Shown here one piece after another: positions 7,165-14,896 of a stretch of 26,274 nt of DNA; positions within the stretch are counted from its first letter, which is position 1, and each line of letters opens with the position of its first letter. Under the pieces are notes generated by a model. That model was not told the DNA's origin. It searched no databases and was given only the letters and a program-made list of their open reading frames with translations. A program made the translations under genes and the position numbers. The DNA comes from a virus. The stretch is taken from positions 1 to 26,274 of IMG/VR virus record IMGVR_UViG_3300038398_000120; one strand, written 5' to 3'.

Positions 7165-7592
7165 GTATTTTGAATCAGATAGTTATCAGTGATTTGCTGC
7201 AAATGGGGCATCCCGGATATCGCCTCTTGAAACAGCAGTCAAAGATAACACCCAAACAACTTCCTACTTTTCTGGATTATGTCTCTCTAATCTATCAGCG
7301 TTTCAAATATTACATCAATGAAGAATCCCATGGTAACATGGAATATGGTAATTATCTCATAGAGATAATGGAGGCTCTGAAGACATTGACCGAGGAAGAT
7401 GAGCCTGCTGTAGTGATTCCCGTTCGTGAGAAACTCAAGTCACTTCTACCTCATTTCGAGGAAGAGTGTAAGAGTATGGGTAAGTGTTTTACAAGCCCTC
7501 CTTTTGTTAAGGGCTTCTATGCAGAACTGGCCGAAATGGTCAAAGAATCTGCTTATGAGGTTATGGGGCCAGTAGTGGAGGTTATGGAATGA
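7161..7592 (+). CDS. Unknown helical protein
   Basis: A 143-residue protein starting at the GTG at 7161, which overlaps the previous TGA (GTGA). An in-frame TTG at 7122 would lie inside the preceding gene. It is mostly helical with alternating charged and hydrophobic residues (FKYYINEESHGNMEYGNYL). It has no cysteine pairs, membrane helix or known motif that I can see. It is translationally coupled to the candidate small terminase upstream and to the acidic protein downstream. Function unknown. Confidence 0.68.
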   Translation: MSILNQIVISDLLQMGHPGYRLLKQQSKITPKQLPTFLDYVSLIYQRFKYYINEESHGNMEYGNYLIEIMEALKTLTEEDEPAVVIPVREKLKSLLPHFEEECKSMGKCFTSPPFVKGFYAELAEMVKESAYEVMGPVVEVME

Positions 7593-9064
7593 AAGTTCGT
7601 CGTGGTTTTGTCTTGATTAAGACTGGAGGGATGATGGGAAGAGGTAGTGATACTCGGATGTATGCTCCGAGAAGTGAATCTTCCTCTATGTTCCGTACTA
7701 ATGACGGAGAAGACAGGTATGAATCAGAAACACCTGATTCTGGTCGTAGTCCGTCTGACCCAAGATATGCTGATGCTGAGAAGGAAAAGAGGCAGAATGA
7801 CCAAGATAAGCAAGATGAGAGAGTGAGGGAGCGTAAACATTTCAAAATAACGCTCGACATGTTAGCAGGTCTCTCAGATGATGAAGATGATGATGAAGAT
7901 GAACCGTGGCGTTCCGATGAGCAATATGACGAGGAGAATGAGCCCGACAAGTTTGACATAGATAGAGAATTACACGCCCAGACTGGGCCTGCTGGTAATC
8001 TCGGCGCTTTGACCAGCCTTGCTACTCAAGCGAGAGGTCCGGGTTTCGCCTATGGACATCCAGTTCAGATGAGTGAACTGATTGAGATACCATTCCAGTT
8101 GCTCAAGTCTTTCTCAGCAGAGGATAATCCAGATATCTCGATGATGAGACCTTTGGACTTGCGTGGCAAGGAAACCAAAGAAACAGAGCGAGGTCGTTCT
8201 AAAGAGGAAGGTAAGAAATGGAGACCAAGCACTGGGACTTTCAAGAAGCCTCCCGGTGGAATGATGGGTGGTATTGGTGCTACTATGAGGTCTTACAAAG
8301 CCAAGAGGAGAGGAGTTCGTAGAGGCACTAAGACTGGTATGATGAATGCCCCGCTTTCTGTGGAGATGGAACACAGGGGAGTTGCTGTTAAGCAGCCTAA
8401 GTCGAAAGACCCTGCTGCTTATCGAGAGTATCTAGGACAGCAGGACGCGATAAAGAGGCAAGGTAACGTCAGAGTGACTGCCGCCAGCCCTTCAAAGAGC
8501 AATCCAAGAAAATATTTCGCAGGTGCAACTGGCGGTGGTAGATTGCAATCATTGCTACCTTCAGAGAGAAACTTGGGAGCAACGGGAGCGGGAGCAACGG
8601 GAGCGGGAGCAATGGGAGCAATGGGAACAAAGGGAATGCCGAAGCCTAAGTTGAAGCCTCATCGTCCTCCACCAATAGTTCCGCCTACAATCAGTGGAAG
8701 GCCTCGTCTCAATATGGGCGGTTCTTCTAATCCATTCTCAGGAAGCATGTCTTCTCAAAGCATGGCTACATCCTTCGACATCTTTGCAGGAAGTGATTTG
8801 CAGAAGAAGCATAACTGGGGAGAACAGCAGGAAATCAGATTGTTGATGCATAAAGTCAAGAGGCTGCTTGAGGAAAAGGAGAGCAAGAAGAAAGGTAAGG
8901 GGGACAAGGGAGGCAAAGATGCCCATCATCCCAATCATCCGGCTAACGGGCCGAAACAGACCAATAGGAACGAAGGCGGGACATCAGACCCTACTAACGA
9001 GCCCAGATATTTCGGGACAGACCCTGTTGGTATATACACCAGCAGGAGTGGAAGAACAGCATGA
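7589..9064 (+). CDS. Low-complexity protein with one EPMxIAxxLLK-type motif
   Basis: A 491-residue protein, ATG overlapping the previous TGA. The N-terminal 130 residues are highly charged, with an acidic run (LSDDEDDDEDEPW). The motif ELIEIPFQLLK follows at residues 163-173, preceded by FAYG, which also stands some 20 residues before the first motif of the 1014 gene. After the motif the protein turns basic and Gly/Met/Ala-rich, with a Gly-Ala-Thr repeat encoded by 15-base units, then a basic C-terminal segment (KRLLEEKESKKKGKGDKGG). An acidic N-part and a basic remainder split by the motif suggest that cleavage there would release a basic, possibly DNA-binding portion. No family is recognised; an internal head protein is inferred. 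Confidence 0.7.
   Translation: MKVRRGFVLIKTGGMMGRGSDTRMYAPRSESSSMFRTNDGEDRYESETPDSGRSPSDPRYADAEKEKRQNDQDKQDERVRERKHFKITLDMLAGLSDDEDDDEDEPWRSDEQYDEENEPDKFDIDRELHAQTGPAGNLGALTSLATQARGPGFAYGHPVQMSELIEIPFQLLKSFSAEDNPDISMMRPLDLRGKETKETERGRSKEEGKKWRPSTGTFKKPPGGMMGGIGATMRSYKAKRRGVRRGTKTGMMNAPLSVEMEHRGVAVKQPKSKDPAAYREYLGQQDAIKRQGNVRVTAASPSKSNPRKYFAGATGGGRLQSLLPSERNLGATGAGATGAGAMGAMGTKGMPKPKLKPHRPPPIVPPTISGRPRLNMGGSSNPFSGSMSSQSMATSFDIFAGSDLQKKHNWGEQQEIRLLMHKVKRLLEEKESKKKGKGDKGGKDAHHPNHPANGPKQTNRNEGGTSDPTNEPRYFGTDPVGIYTSRSGRTA
8075..8107 (+). other. EPMxIAxxLLK-type motif (ELIEIPFQLLK)
   Basis: The fourth clear copy of the peptide motif shared with the gene at 1014. The lysine is followed by SFSAED. 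The acidic part of the host protein lies before it and the basic part after it. Confidence 0.75.
8576..8620 (+). repeat. 15-base tandem repeat, three units
   Basis: Two exact copies of a 15-base unit (8576-8590 and 8591-8605, GGAGCAACGGGAGCG), then a near copy (8606-8620). It encodes a Gly-Ala-Thr-rich linker in the 491-residue protein. The length is probably variable between relatives by slippage. Confidence 0.85.
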
Positions 9065-11238
9065 GCGTGATATCTTCACTTCTCAATTCTCCTCTGTTGC
9101 TTAGAAAAGGAGAGGGAATCTTTCGAGTGGACCCGGAGACTGGTGAACCAGTCTACATCGGGATGCCTCACGAAGGGATATTCCACGACGACGAGAAGAA
9201 CCCGTTGCATTATGGGATTGACTTGCCTCTACACGCTCATCTCGGAGACCGGACACCAAGTGGACAGTGGATGAAGGGCGAGCATGGGGAGATGGTCTGG
9301 CAGGATGAATACGGACATACTCACAGGCACGGCATTGACGGGTTGATACACAAACTCGGTGAGTTAGGCGTTCCTGACCCTTATGATTTCATTCAAGAGG
9401 TCATTGACCACGTCAATAAGAATCACACCAACGACGCTATGAAGATACCCAGCCTAGAGGATGCCGCTTGGAGGAAGTTAGTGGCTCATGGTTACAGTCC
9501 TTCTTACAGTGAAGAAGATGCTCTCAGTTATCCCTACAACGGAAAAGGAGGCACTTTCGCTACACTGAATATGAGTTCTGACCCGGAAGCGTCCAAGGCC
9601 AAGTTCAAACTGGCTCATCATCCTGAGTCATACAGGCTAGGTTTCGCCCCAATCCTCAAACAAATGCTGGCAGAGAAATACGGCATAGACTTCCCTGAGG
9701 GGGCATACGAAGAGGGAATCACACATGGTTACATATCTGGCGAAGACCTCAGTTGGGACCAAAATGGTATACCAGTAGCAAAGAGATTGAAGAGTAAGTT
9801 CGGTGAGGCGCTCACACCTCAGGGTTTGCTTCCTCCTCATATCGCTGATGCGCTTGGTGTTACTGATAACCAAGTCCAACCCTTCCAAGAGGCTGTGCAT
9901 AGTTGGGAGATGTATCATGCCCTACCAGCGATTCTCGCTCATCCTGACGCGCAGCAGATTTTCAAGGAGTTCGAGGGTAAGAGGGCTGGAGGGAGGCCGT
10001 TCAGTCCTGTGATATACGAAAAGGCACTCGCTAAATTCGCTCCCAATATGCTTGCTAAAACCCCTCCTGAACTGTTGGACACCCCGATAATAAATGTAGA
10101 GGGTGGGCAGATGTCTCTGAGACAGGCATTACAAGATGAGACTGGCATTAAAATATTGGCAGGTCAGATGATGAAGAGTCCCGCTGCTCTTGCTTTCCTG
10201 CTTGGGAATGCAGACCAAGCGGGAGCGGCCAATCACATCCTCGATGAGATGCACAGTCAGTTGCTCTCACAACTCTCACCTGAGGAAGCCAAGGCTCTCG
10301 ATAATACCATGATGGGGATAACTGCTGGTAAGACTCCCGGCGCTCAAGACAGGAACAGTCATGAAATGGGAAAGAAACTGTTCGGTCTAGCGCACCATGT
10401 GGAACCCGAATCAATGAAGGAGTTCGCACTTAAGCACTTCCCGCCTCACCCGGATTTAGAGGCGCAGGACGGTTTGTTCAATATCGTGGCTGATTCCATC
10501 TCTCACGCTCATGGCCATCAACCGAGAAGAGCAACCACAGAGGCTCCTGACTACTCCAACGTCACTCTTCCCAGACTGTTGGACCAACACATGGGTCCAG
10601 TGCCTATACCTCCGCATCTGGCTGAGAGACTAATACCAGAATGGCAGGAACACCCTCAACCACAGGCCGGTCCTGACTCTGATGAGGAGATGACGCCACT
10701 CGCTCCGCCAGCGCCCTCTGGTGATTCTGACATATGGAATCGCATCGCTAATTATTCCCCAGAGACTCAAGCGCAGATATACGAGCATTTCAAGACACAA
10801 AATCCTCAACATGCTATTGATGAATCATCTCTTCAAACTCAGGCATTGCAAAGTGGGCAAGAGTTCACGCCACAAATGGCAGCGCAGCGTTTCATCAATG
10901 CCCAGAGGCAAAAGTCGGAGACTACTCAACAGACTCTGCCAGATTACCCAGTGGCTGCCAGTTTTGATACGATACCAGTGGAAGACAGGCTAATCAAAGC
11001 GATGGAGAGATTGCAGATGTTAGATGCCAAGAAAGATGTGGCAGTCTTGAAGAGGGTGTCCACAGTCCCATCAGGCACAACAGATAGTCATTCGTTCTTG
11101 GCTGATAAGATGGGGCTTGAAAAGCAGGACATTAGAGCAATCGCTCATAGCAAAGGGGATTGGAATCGTGTGGCGAAGGCGTATAATACAAAACCTGTTC
11201 TCGTTAAAGCAGTGAAGGTATCTTTGGAGGGACAGTGA
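9061..11238 (+). CDS. Large His-rich protein of unknown function
   Basis: A 725-residue protein in an ATGA overlap with the previous gene. The N-terminal 100 residues carry many histidines (LHYGIDLPLHAHLGD, YGHTHRHGIDG), which may bind metal. The middle, about 120-500, looks folded and mainly helical (AVHSWEMYHALPAILAHPD). From about 500 it is Pro/Gln-rich, then a short helical C-terminus (VEDRLIKAMERLQML) ends in VLVKAVKVSLEGQ. The N-terminus SSLLNSPLLLRKGEG and this C-terminus resemble other LL(V)K/RK stretches in the operon. Its place between the acidic protein and the terminase suggests a virion or internal head protein. I cannot assign a family. Confidence 0.7.
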   Translation: MSVISSLLNSPLLLRKGEGIFRVDPETGEPVYIGMPHEGIFHDDEKNPLHYGIDLPLHAHLGDRTPSGQWMKGEHGEMVWQDEYGHTHRHGIDGLIHKLGELGVPDPYDFIQEVIDHVNKNHTNDAMKIPSLEDAAWRKLVAHGYSPSYSEEDALSYPYNGKGGTFATLNMSSDPEASKAKFKLAHHPESYRLGFAPILKQMLAEKYGIDFPEGAYEEGITHGYISGEDLSWDQNGIPVAKRLKSKFGEALTPQGLLPPHIADALGVTDNQVQPFQEAVHSWEMYHALPAILAHPDAQQIFKEFEGKRAGGRPFSPVIYEKALAKFAPNMLAKTPPELLDTPIINVEGGQMSLRQALQDETGIKILAGQMMKSPAALAFLLGNADQAGAANHILDEMHSQLLSQLSPEEAKALDNTMMGITAGKTPGAQDRNSHEMGKKLFGLAHHVEPESMKEFALKHFPPHPDLEAQDGLFNIVADSISHAHGHQPRRATTEAPDYSNVTLPRLLDQHMGPVPIPPHLAERLIPEWQEHPQPQAGPDSDEEMTPLAPPAPSGDSDIWNRIANYSPETQAQIYEHFKTQNPQHAIDESSLQTQALQSGQEFTPQMAAQRFINAQRQKSETTQQTLPDYPVAASFDTIPVEDRLIKAMERLQMLDAKKDVAVLKRVSTVPSGTTDSHSFLADKMGLEKQDIRAIAHSKGDWNRVAKAYNTKPVLVKAVKVSLEGQ

Positions 11239-12206
11239 TGGGTAAGGTTCTGGTCAAAGCAAACAGCGGCGGTGGCGGTAGTAGTGGCGCTGGCAGTGGA
11301 AGTCTAAGCGCTGGATTGCTAGGGAATTTAATGGGAAAACCGAAAACTGGTTTAGGTGGCTTTGCTGCTGGCAGTCTTGGTGCTCTTCAGTTCTTGACCA
11401 GCCTTGCAGATGCCGGAGCGAATCAACAAGACATAGTGAGTGGGGCTGGTTCTGCTGCGGCGTATGGTGCAGCGACAGGGGCTGGAGCAGGTAAGGCTGG
11501 AGATGCTCTTGACCCTTCTGACCGGGTTGGTCAGGCTATTGGATATCACAGACCGGGTGGTTGGAAACAACAGATAGCAGCATATGCTCCGGCTCGTCCT
11601 CCTTCCGGTCAAGGAGGAGGTATGCCCAATCAAGGTCAATGGAATAGATGGGGAAATCAAGGTTTCAATGTGCCTACTGGTTTTCAGTTAGGTAATACCG
11701 GAGGGGCTACAGATACCAGAGGGGGGCACTATGACCCCTCTACTGGAAAGAAGACCGCCGATTTATTCGGAAGCCCCACCACAATAAACCCCTCTTCTGG
11801 TAGCGTTGTTCCTAGAATATCTCCATCACTTTCGACCCCATCACTTTCTTCGGGCGCACCAATATCGCCACCACCAGTCGCGCCAGTCGCAGTCAGTCAA
11901 TCGTCTCCGACTACAGGTACTACAACTGGCGCTACAAGCCAAGGGGGTGGATATGTGCCGAGTGCACCTGAGCAAGTGCGAGATTATAATATGGATTATG
12001 ATATGCCGAATATGGATGACCAATCTATGGGAGACCAATCTATGGCTGATGTTGAAACTCCAGTCTTAGATACCCAGTTGGTGGAGGAAACTCCTCTGCC
12101 AACAGAAGAAGAGGATTTGGAGCAGATATTGTCGGGCGGAGTGCAATTGCCGAAGAGTGAGCCTATGGAGATTGCATTCCGATTACTGAAGGCGGCGGCA
12201 CGATGA
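11238..12206 (+). CDS. Gly/Pro-rich protein ending in an EPMxIAxxLLK motif
   Basis: A 322-residue protein. The ATG at 11238 shares its A with the upstream TGA; a GTG at 11235 is also possible. It starts GKVLVKANSGGGG. A Gly/Ala-rich segment (GAGSAAAYGAATGAGAGKAG) could form a small-residue helix. Long Gly/Pro/Ser/Thr stretches follow, then an acidic tail (DQSMGDQSMAD, PTEEEDLEQIL) and the C-terminal EPMEIAFRLLKAAAR. Having the motif at the extreme C-terminus fits a capsid- or scaffold-docking peptide, or a maturation site that removes only AAAR. Its end overlaps the terminase start by four bases. Family unknown. Confidence 0.7.
   Translation: MGKVLVKANSGGGGSSGAGSGSLSAGLLGNLMGKPKTGLGGFAAGSLGALQFLTSLADAGANQQDIVSGAGSAAAYGAATGAGAGKAGDALDPSDRVGQAIGYHRPGGWKQQIAAYAPARPPSGQGGGMPNQGQWNRWGNQGFNVPTGFQLGNTGGATDTRGGHYDPSTGKKTADLFGSPTTINPSSGSVVPRISPSLSTPSLSSGAPISPPPVAPVAVSQSSPTTGTTTGATSQGGGYVPSAPEQVRDYNMDYDMPNMDDQSMGDQSMADVETPVLDTQLVEETPLPTEEEDLEQILSGGVQLPKSEPMEIAFRLLKAAAR
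12159..12191 (+). other. C-terminal EPMxIAxxLLK motif
   Basis: The peptide EPMEIAFRLLK lies four residues (AAAR) before the stop. It is the closest match outside the 1014 gene, using partly different codons from those copies, so the similarity is kept at the peptide level. Confidence 0.85.
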
Positions 12207-13687
12207 CTAATGAGAGCATGCAGGAATTCATTGACCAGATGGACTTCGAGATGTCTAAGAAGTCGTTCGAGTATTTCTTCATGGATATACTGGGTTTCGA
12301 GATGAACTGGCATCATGACGAGTGGAAGATAGGTCTGGACAAACATCAGTATTTCTGCGTGAAGGCATCTCGTGACCATGGTAAATCAGTTTTCTTCATG
12401 TCATATGCCTTGTGGCTAGCCACTTTTAATCCCGGATTACATGTCATGATTTTTTCTCACTCCCTTGAACAGACTCTTGAGCACATGCGTTTCATCAAGC
12501 AAAACATAGACGGCAACAATATCTTGAGACCTTTGATTCCAGAGGGCAGACCATGGGCGAAGTCATACTTCGAACTATCGAATGGCTCTCGAATAATGGC
12601 TAAATCGGTTGGAGGGGCCACTCGTGGATTCCACCCTGATGTTGTTGTTTGCGACGATATCTTGTGGGGCACAACGGGAACCGAATTGCAGAGAGCAGCA
12701 GATTGGTTCTACGGTGTCCTTCTCCCGGTTCTCCATCACAGTAGTAAACTAATGATGGTAGGAACGCCATTCAGTTACAATGACCTGTATGCAGAATTGG
12801 AGGAGAAAGAGACCTTTGTGGTAGACACTTATCCAGCAATCAACTCGGAAGGCGAGGCGTTGTGGCCCAGTAGATGGGATTTGGAATCTTTAGAACGGAG
12901 GAGAATGAGCATGCCAGCCATTCAGTTCAGTCGAGAGTATCTCTGTGAGCCGATTCACGATGTCGCTAGTATGTTCCCGATGGACATACTAGAAGCGTCT
13001 AGAGACACCAAACTCGTTCTTCTTGACAGAGCAGAGACGAATTACAACGAAGAGGGGGAGGCAGATGGTGTGTTCGGACAGCATTTCATCGGGCATGACC
13101 CGGCAATTTCATCGGATAAGAACGCTGACTTCACTGCTATGACTGTCATGCGACAGAAACCCAATGAGGATTTCAAAGAGATAGTTCACGTTGTGCATGA
13201 GCGTGGAATGTCTTCAATGGCGCAGAAGAGGATGATGGTGATACTCAATAGCAGATTCTCTCCTGAACTCATAGAACTTGAGGGTAATAACTTCCAGCGC
13301 ATGCTTGAACAAGAGATGAGGGAAATGAGGGCAGATATGCCAATCAGAGTATTCATGACCACTCGTGCAAAGAAAGAGTCTCTTTTCATGAGTCTTTTGC
13401 TCGCTTTCGAGCAAGGTCAAATCAAATTACCGTATGGTAATGAGAAGAGTAGGAAGTATACACACGAGTTGGAAATTGAATTGAATCGTTTTGGTATGCA
13501 GAAGAACGGCAAGTTAGAGAGCGTTGGTGTTCATGATGATTTGGCGATGAGTCTCGCTCTTGCAAATTGGGCCTCAAAGGAATTCAGAGGGTCGGTAGTT
13601 ATGCTTGATGATTATATGCCGGGATTCGATGAATGGCTCAGTGGCGAACCTAGGAGTGGAGACGGGGATTCGTGGTTAATATCGTAA
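12203..13687 (+). CDS. terL: Large terminase subunit (packaging ATPase and nuclease)
   Basis: A 494-residue protein, usual size for the family. The ATPase half has Walker A ASRDHGKS (55-62, the RDHGKS form common in phage terminases), Walker B VVVCDD (147-152) and a coupling motif MMVGTPF (184-190). The nuclease half has an RNase H-like layout: GHDPAIS with D299, an acidic strand LIELEGNN (E358/E360) and VHDDLAMSLA with D445/D446. All key positions look intact. It should pump viral DNA into the procapsid through the portal and cut it. The ATG overlaps the previous TGA; a 69-base gap follows. The expected next gene, the portal, is separated from it by a LAGLIDADG protein. Confident call. Confidence 0.95.
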   Translation: MTNESMQEFIDQMDFEMSKKSFEYFFMDILGFEMNWHHDEWKIGLDKHQYFCVKASRDHGKSVFFMSYALWLATFNPGLHVMIFSHSLEQTLEHMRFIKQNIDGNNILRPLIPEGRPWAKSYFELSNGSRIMAKSVGGATRGFHPDVVVCDDILWGTTGTELQRAADWFYGVLLPVLHHSSKLMMVGTPFSYNDLYAELEEKETFVVDTYPAINSEGEALWPSRWDLESLERRRMSMPAIQFSREYLCEPIHDVASMFPMDILEASRDTKLVLLDRAETNYNEEGEADGVFGQHFIGHDPAISSDKNADFTAMTVMRQKPNEDFKEIVHVVHERGMSSMAQKRMMVILNSRFSPELIELEGNNFQRMLEQEMREMRADMPIRVFMTTRAKKESLFMSLLLAFEQGQIKLPYGNEKSRKYTHELEIELNRFGMQKNGKLESVGVHDDLAMSLALANWASKEFRGSVVMLDDYMPGFDEWLSGEPRSGDGDSWLIS

Positions 13688-13706
13688 GGTGATGAATAAT
13701 GAATAC

Positions 13707-13748
13707 AACATATATTGAAGATAACAATTTGAATACTACCCTTTGGAG
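13707..13748 (+). promoter_or_regulatory. Possible archaeal promoter and ribosome binding site
   Basis: The gap after the terminase is AT-rich. CATATATT (13709-13716) could be a TATA box, which would place transcription start near 13739. GGAG at 13745-13748 lies eight bases before the ATG at 13757. Most neighbouring genes overlap and lack such gaps, which makes this spacer stand out. No BRE-like purine run is convincing. Confidence 0.3.
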
Positions 13749-13756
13749 TTGAATGA

Positions 13757-14896
13757 ATGTGGTCGAGCGCTTTTCTTGAAGAGGATAATATCTTCGAAAA
13801 AGCCATAAATGAGGAAAAGGAAGTAGAGGCTCCTCAATATGTGTTCTCTAACACCGGAAGAGGTTGGTTCGAGACTCACTTAGGGTGTTCTTCTTCTGAT
13901 TTCATAAACAGACTTCAGAAGATGGGAAAAGACAACGAGGAAGTGAGAACCGAAGTGGATTCGATAATTGAAGATGTCAAGTCTCTCAAATCTTTGGAGA
14001 TTAAAGCCACCCTATCCTCCTTATCTTGGACCAAAGACAGAAGTAACATCATCAAGAGTTTAGGAGTCACAGACGAAGATTTGAGGAGTCTCAGGAAGTT
14101 CGGTAATTCAAGAAGTGTGAGTTTGATACAGGCATGTAATCTCTGGGAAGGAGCAGATAATGCTCTCAAGATGTTGGACGATTTCCAAGATGTCTGGGAT
14201 GAAGAGGAAAGGAACGCTTGGCACAATGCTATGTCACAGAAGACTGATGCGATAAAAGTGTGGAAAACTGCTCTTCATCAAATAGACAGATTGACACAGA
14301 AGGAGAAGGATATACTCAATAAGACCTCTGAGATACTTGAAAGTGAGGGGGCCTTGACCAGTAGGAGGCTTCAAGAGAGGATGATGGATTCCTCTTTCTT
14401 GCAAAAGAGCATGAGTCCTTCCAAATTGTCTAAACTACTTTCGATGTATGGCGAGGAAGTTGATATCATAGCAGGAGGCGGTAGAAGAACATTCGTGAAA
14501 ATGTCTGATTATGGTATTATCATCAAGGACCCTTGGTCTTATGCAGCAGATTTCTTGGAAGGGGACGGGTTCATCACAATCACCGAAAGAGGAGAACCGC
14601 GTGCTGGTTTCATCGCTACTGGGAAAAGAGGAAAAGCGCATTGTGAAGAGTTGCACAAATCTCTCGATTGTGGCTCTCTTCAACTTAATCAGAAAAGCAA
14701 TAACATAATCATACATAGACTCTTATTCTATCAGGAAGACGAGATAAGGAAGTTGTTGGAAGGAATCTCTCCGTATGTGAAAGATAAGAATGGACAAGTC
14801 GAGAGAGTTTTATCTTACCTGAATACGAATGACTTGGAGAAAAGGGAAACAATCAAGCGGGTTGTTAGAGGCGCAAATGGGGAAGGTGGTGCTTAA
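13757..14896 (+). CDS. Winged-helix/LAGLIDADG-type protein
   Basis: A 379-residue protein with three parts. Residues 1-190 are charged and helical with no recognised domain. About 195-250 looks like a winged helix (ALTSRRLQERM, then FVKMSDYGIII). From 262, YAADFLEGDGFITI matches the LAGLIDADG motif, with the acidic D270 in the expected place and a following strand (RAGFIATGK) and helix typical of that fold. Only one motif is seen, so it would act as a dimer or as a DNA-binding fold without cutting. Homing endonucleases often sit beside terminase genes, but here the gene is intact, collinear and overlaps the portal start (TAATG). That argues for a domesticated packaging or regulatory role. The domain call is moderately sure; the function is inferred. 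Confidence 0.65.
   Translation: MWSSAFLEEDNIFEKAINEEKEVEAPQYVFSNTGRGWFETHLGCSSSDFINRLQKMGKDNEEVRTEVDSIIEDVKSLKSLEIKATLSSLSWTKDRSNIIKSLGVTDEDLRSLRKFGNSRSVSLIQACNLWEGADNALKMLDDFQDVWDEEERNAWHNAMSQKTDAIKVWKTALHQIDRLTQKEKDILNKTSEILESEGALTSRRLQERMMDSSFLQKSMSPSKLSKLLSMYGEEVDIIAGGGRRTFVKMSDYGIIIKDPWSYAADFLEGDGFITITERGEPRAGFIATGKRGKAHCEELHKSLDCGSLQLNQKSNNIIIHRLLFYQEDEIRKLLEGISPYVKDKNGQVERVLSYLNTNDLEKRETIKRVVRGANGEGGA

Noticed and set aside
12203-13687. Intein or intron in the terminase
   Set aside because: The protein has normal length and uninterrupted motifs; the LAGLIDADG gene is separate and downstream.
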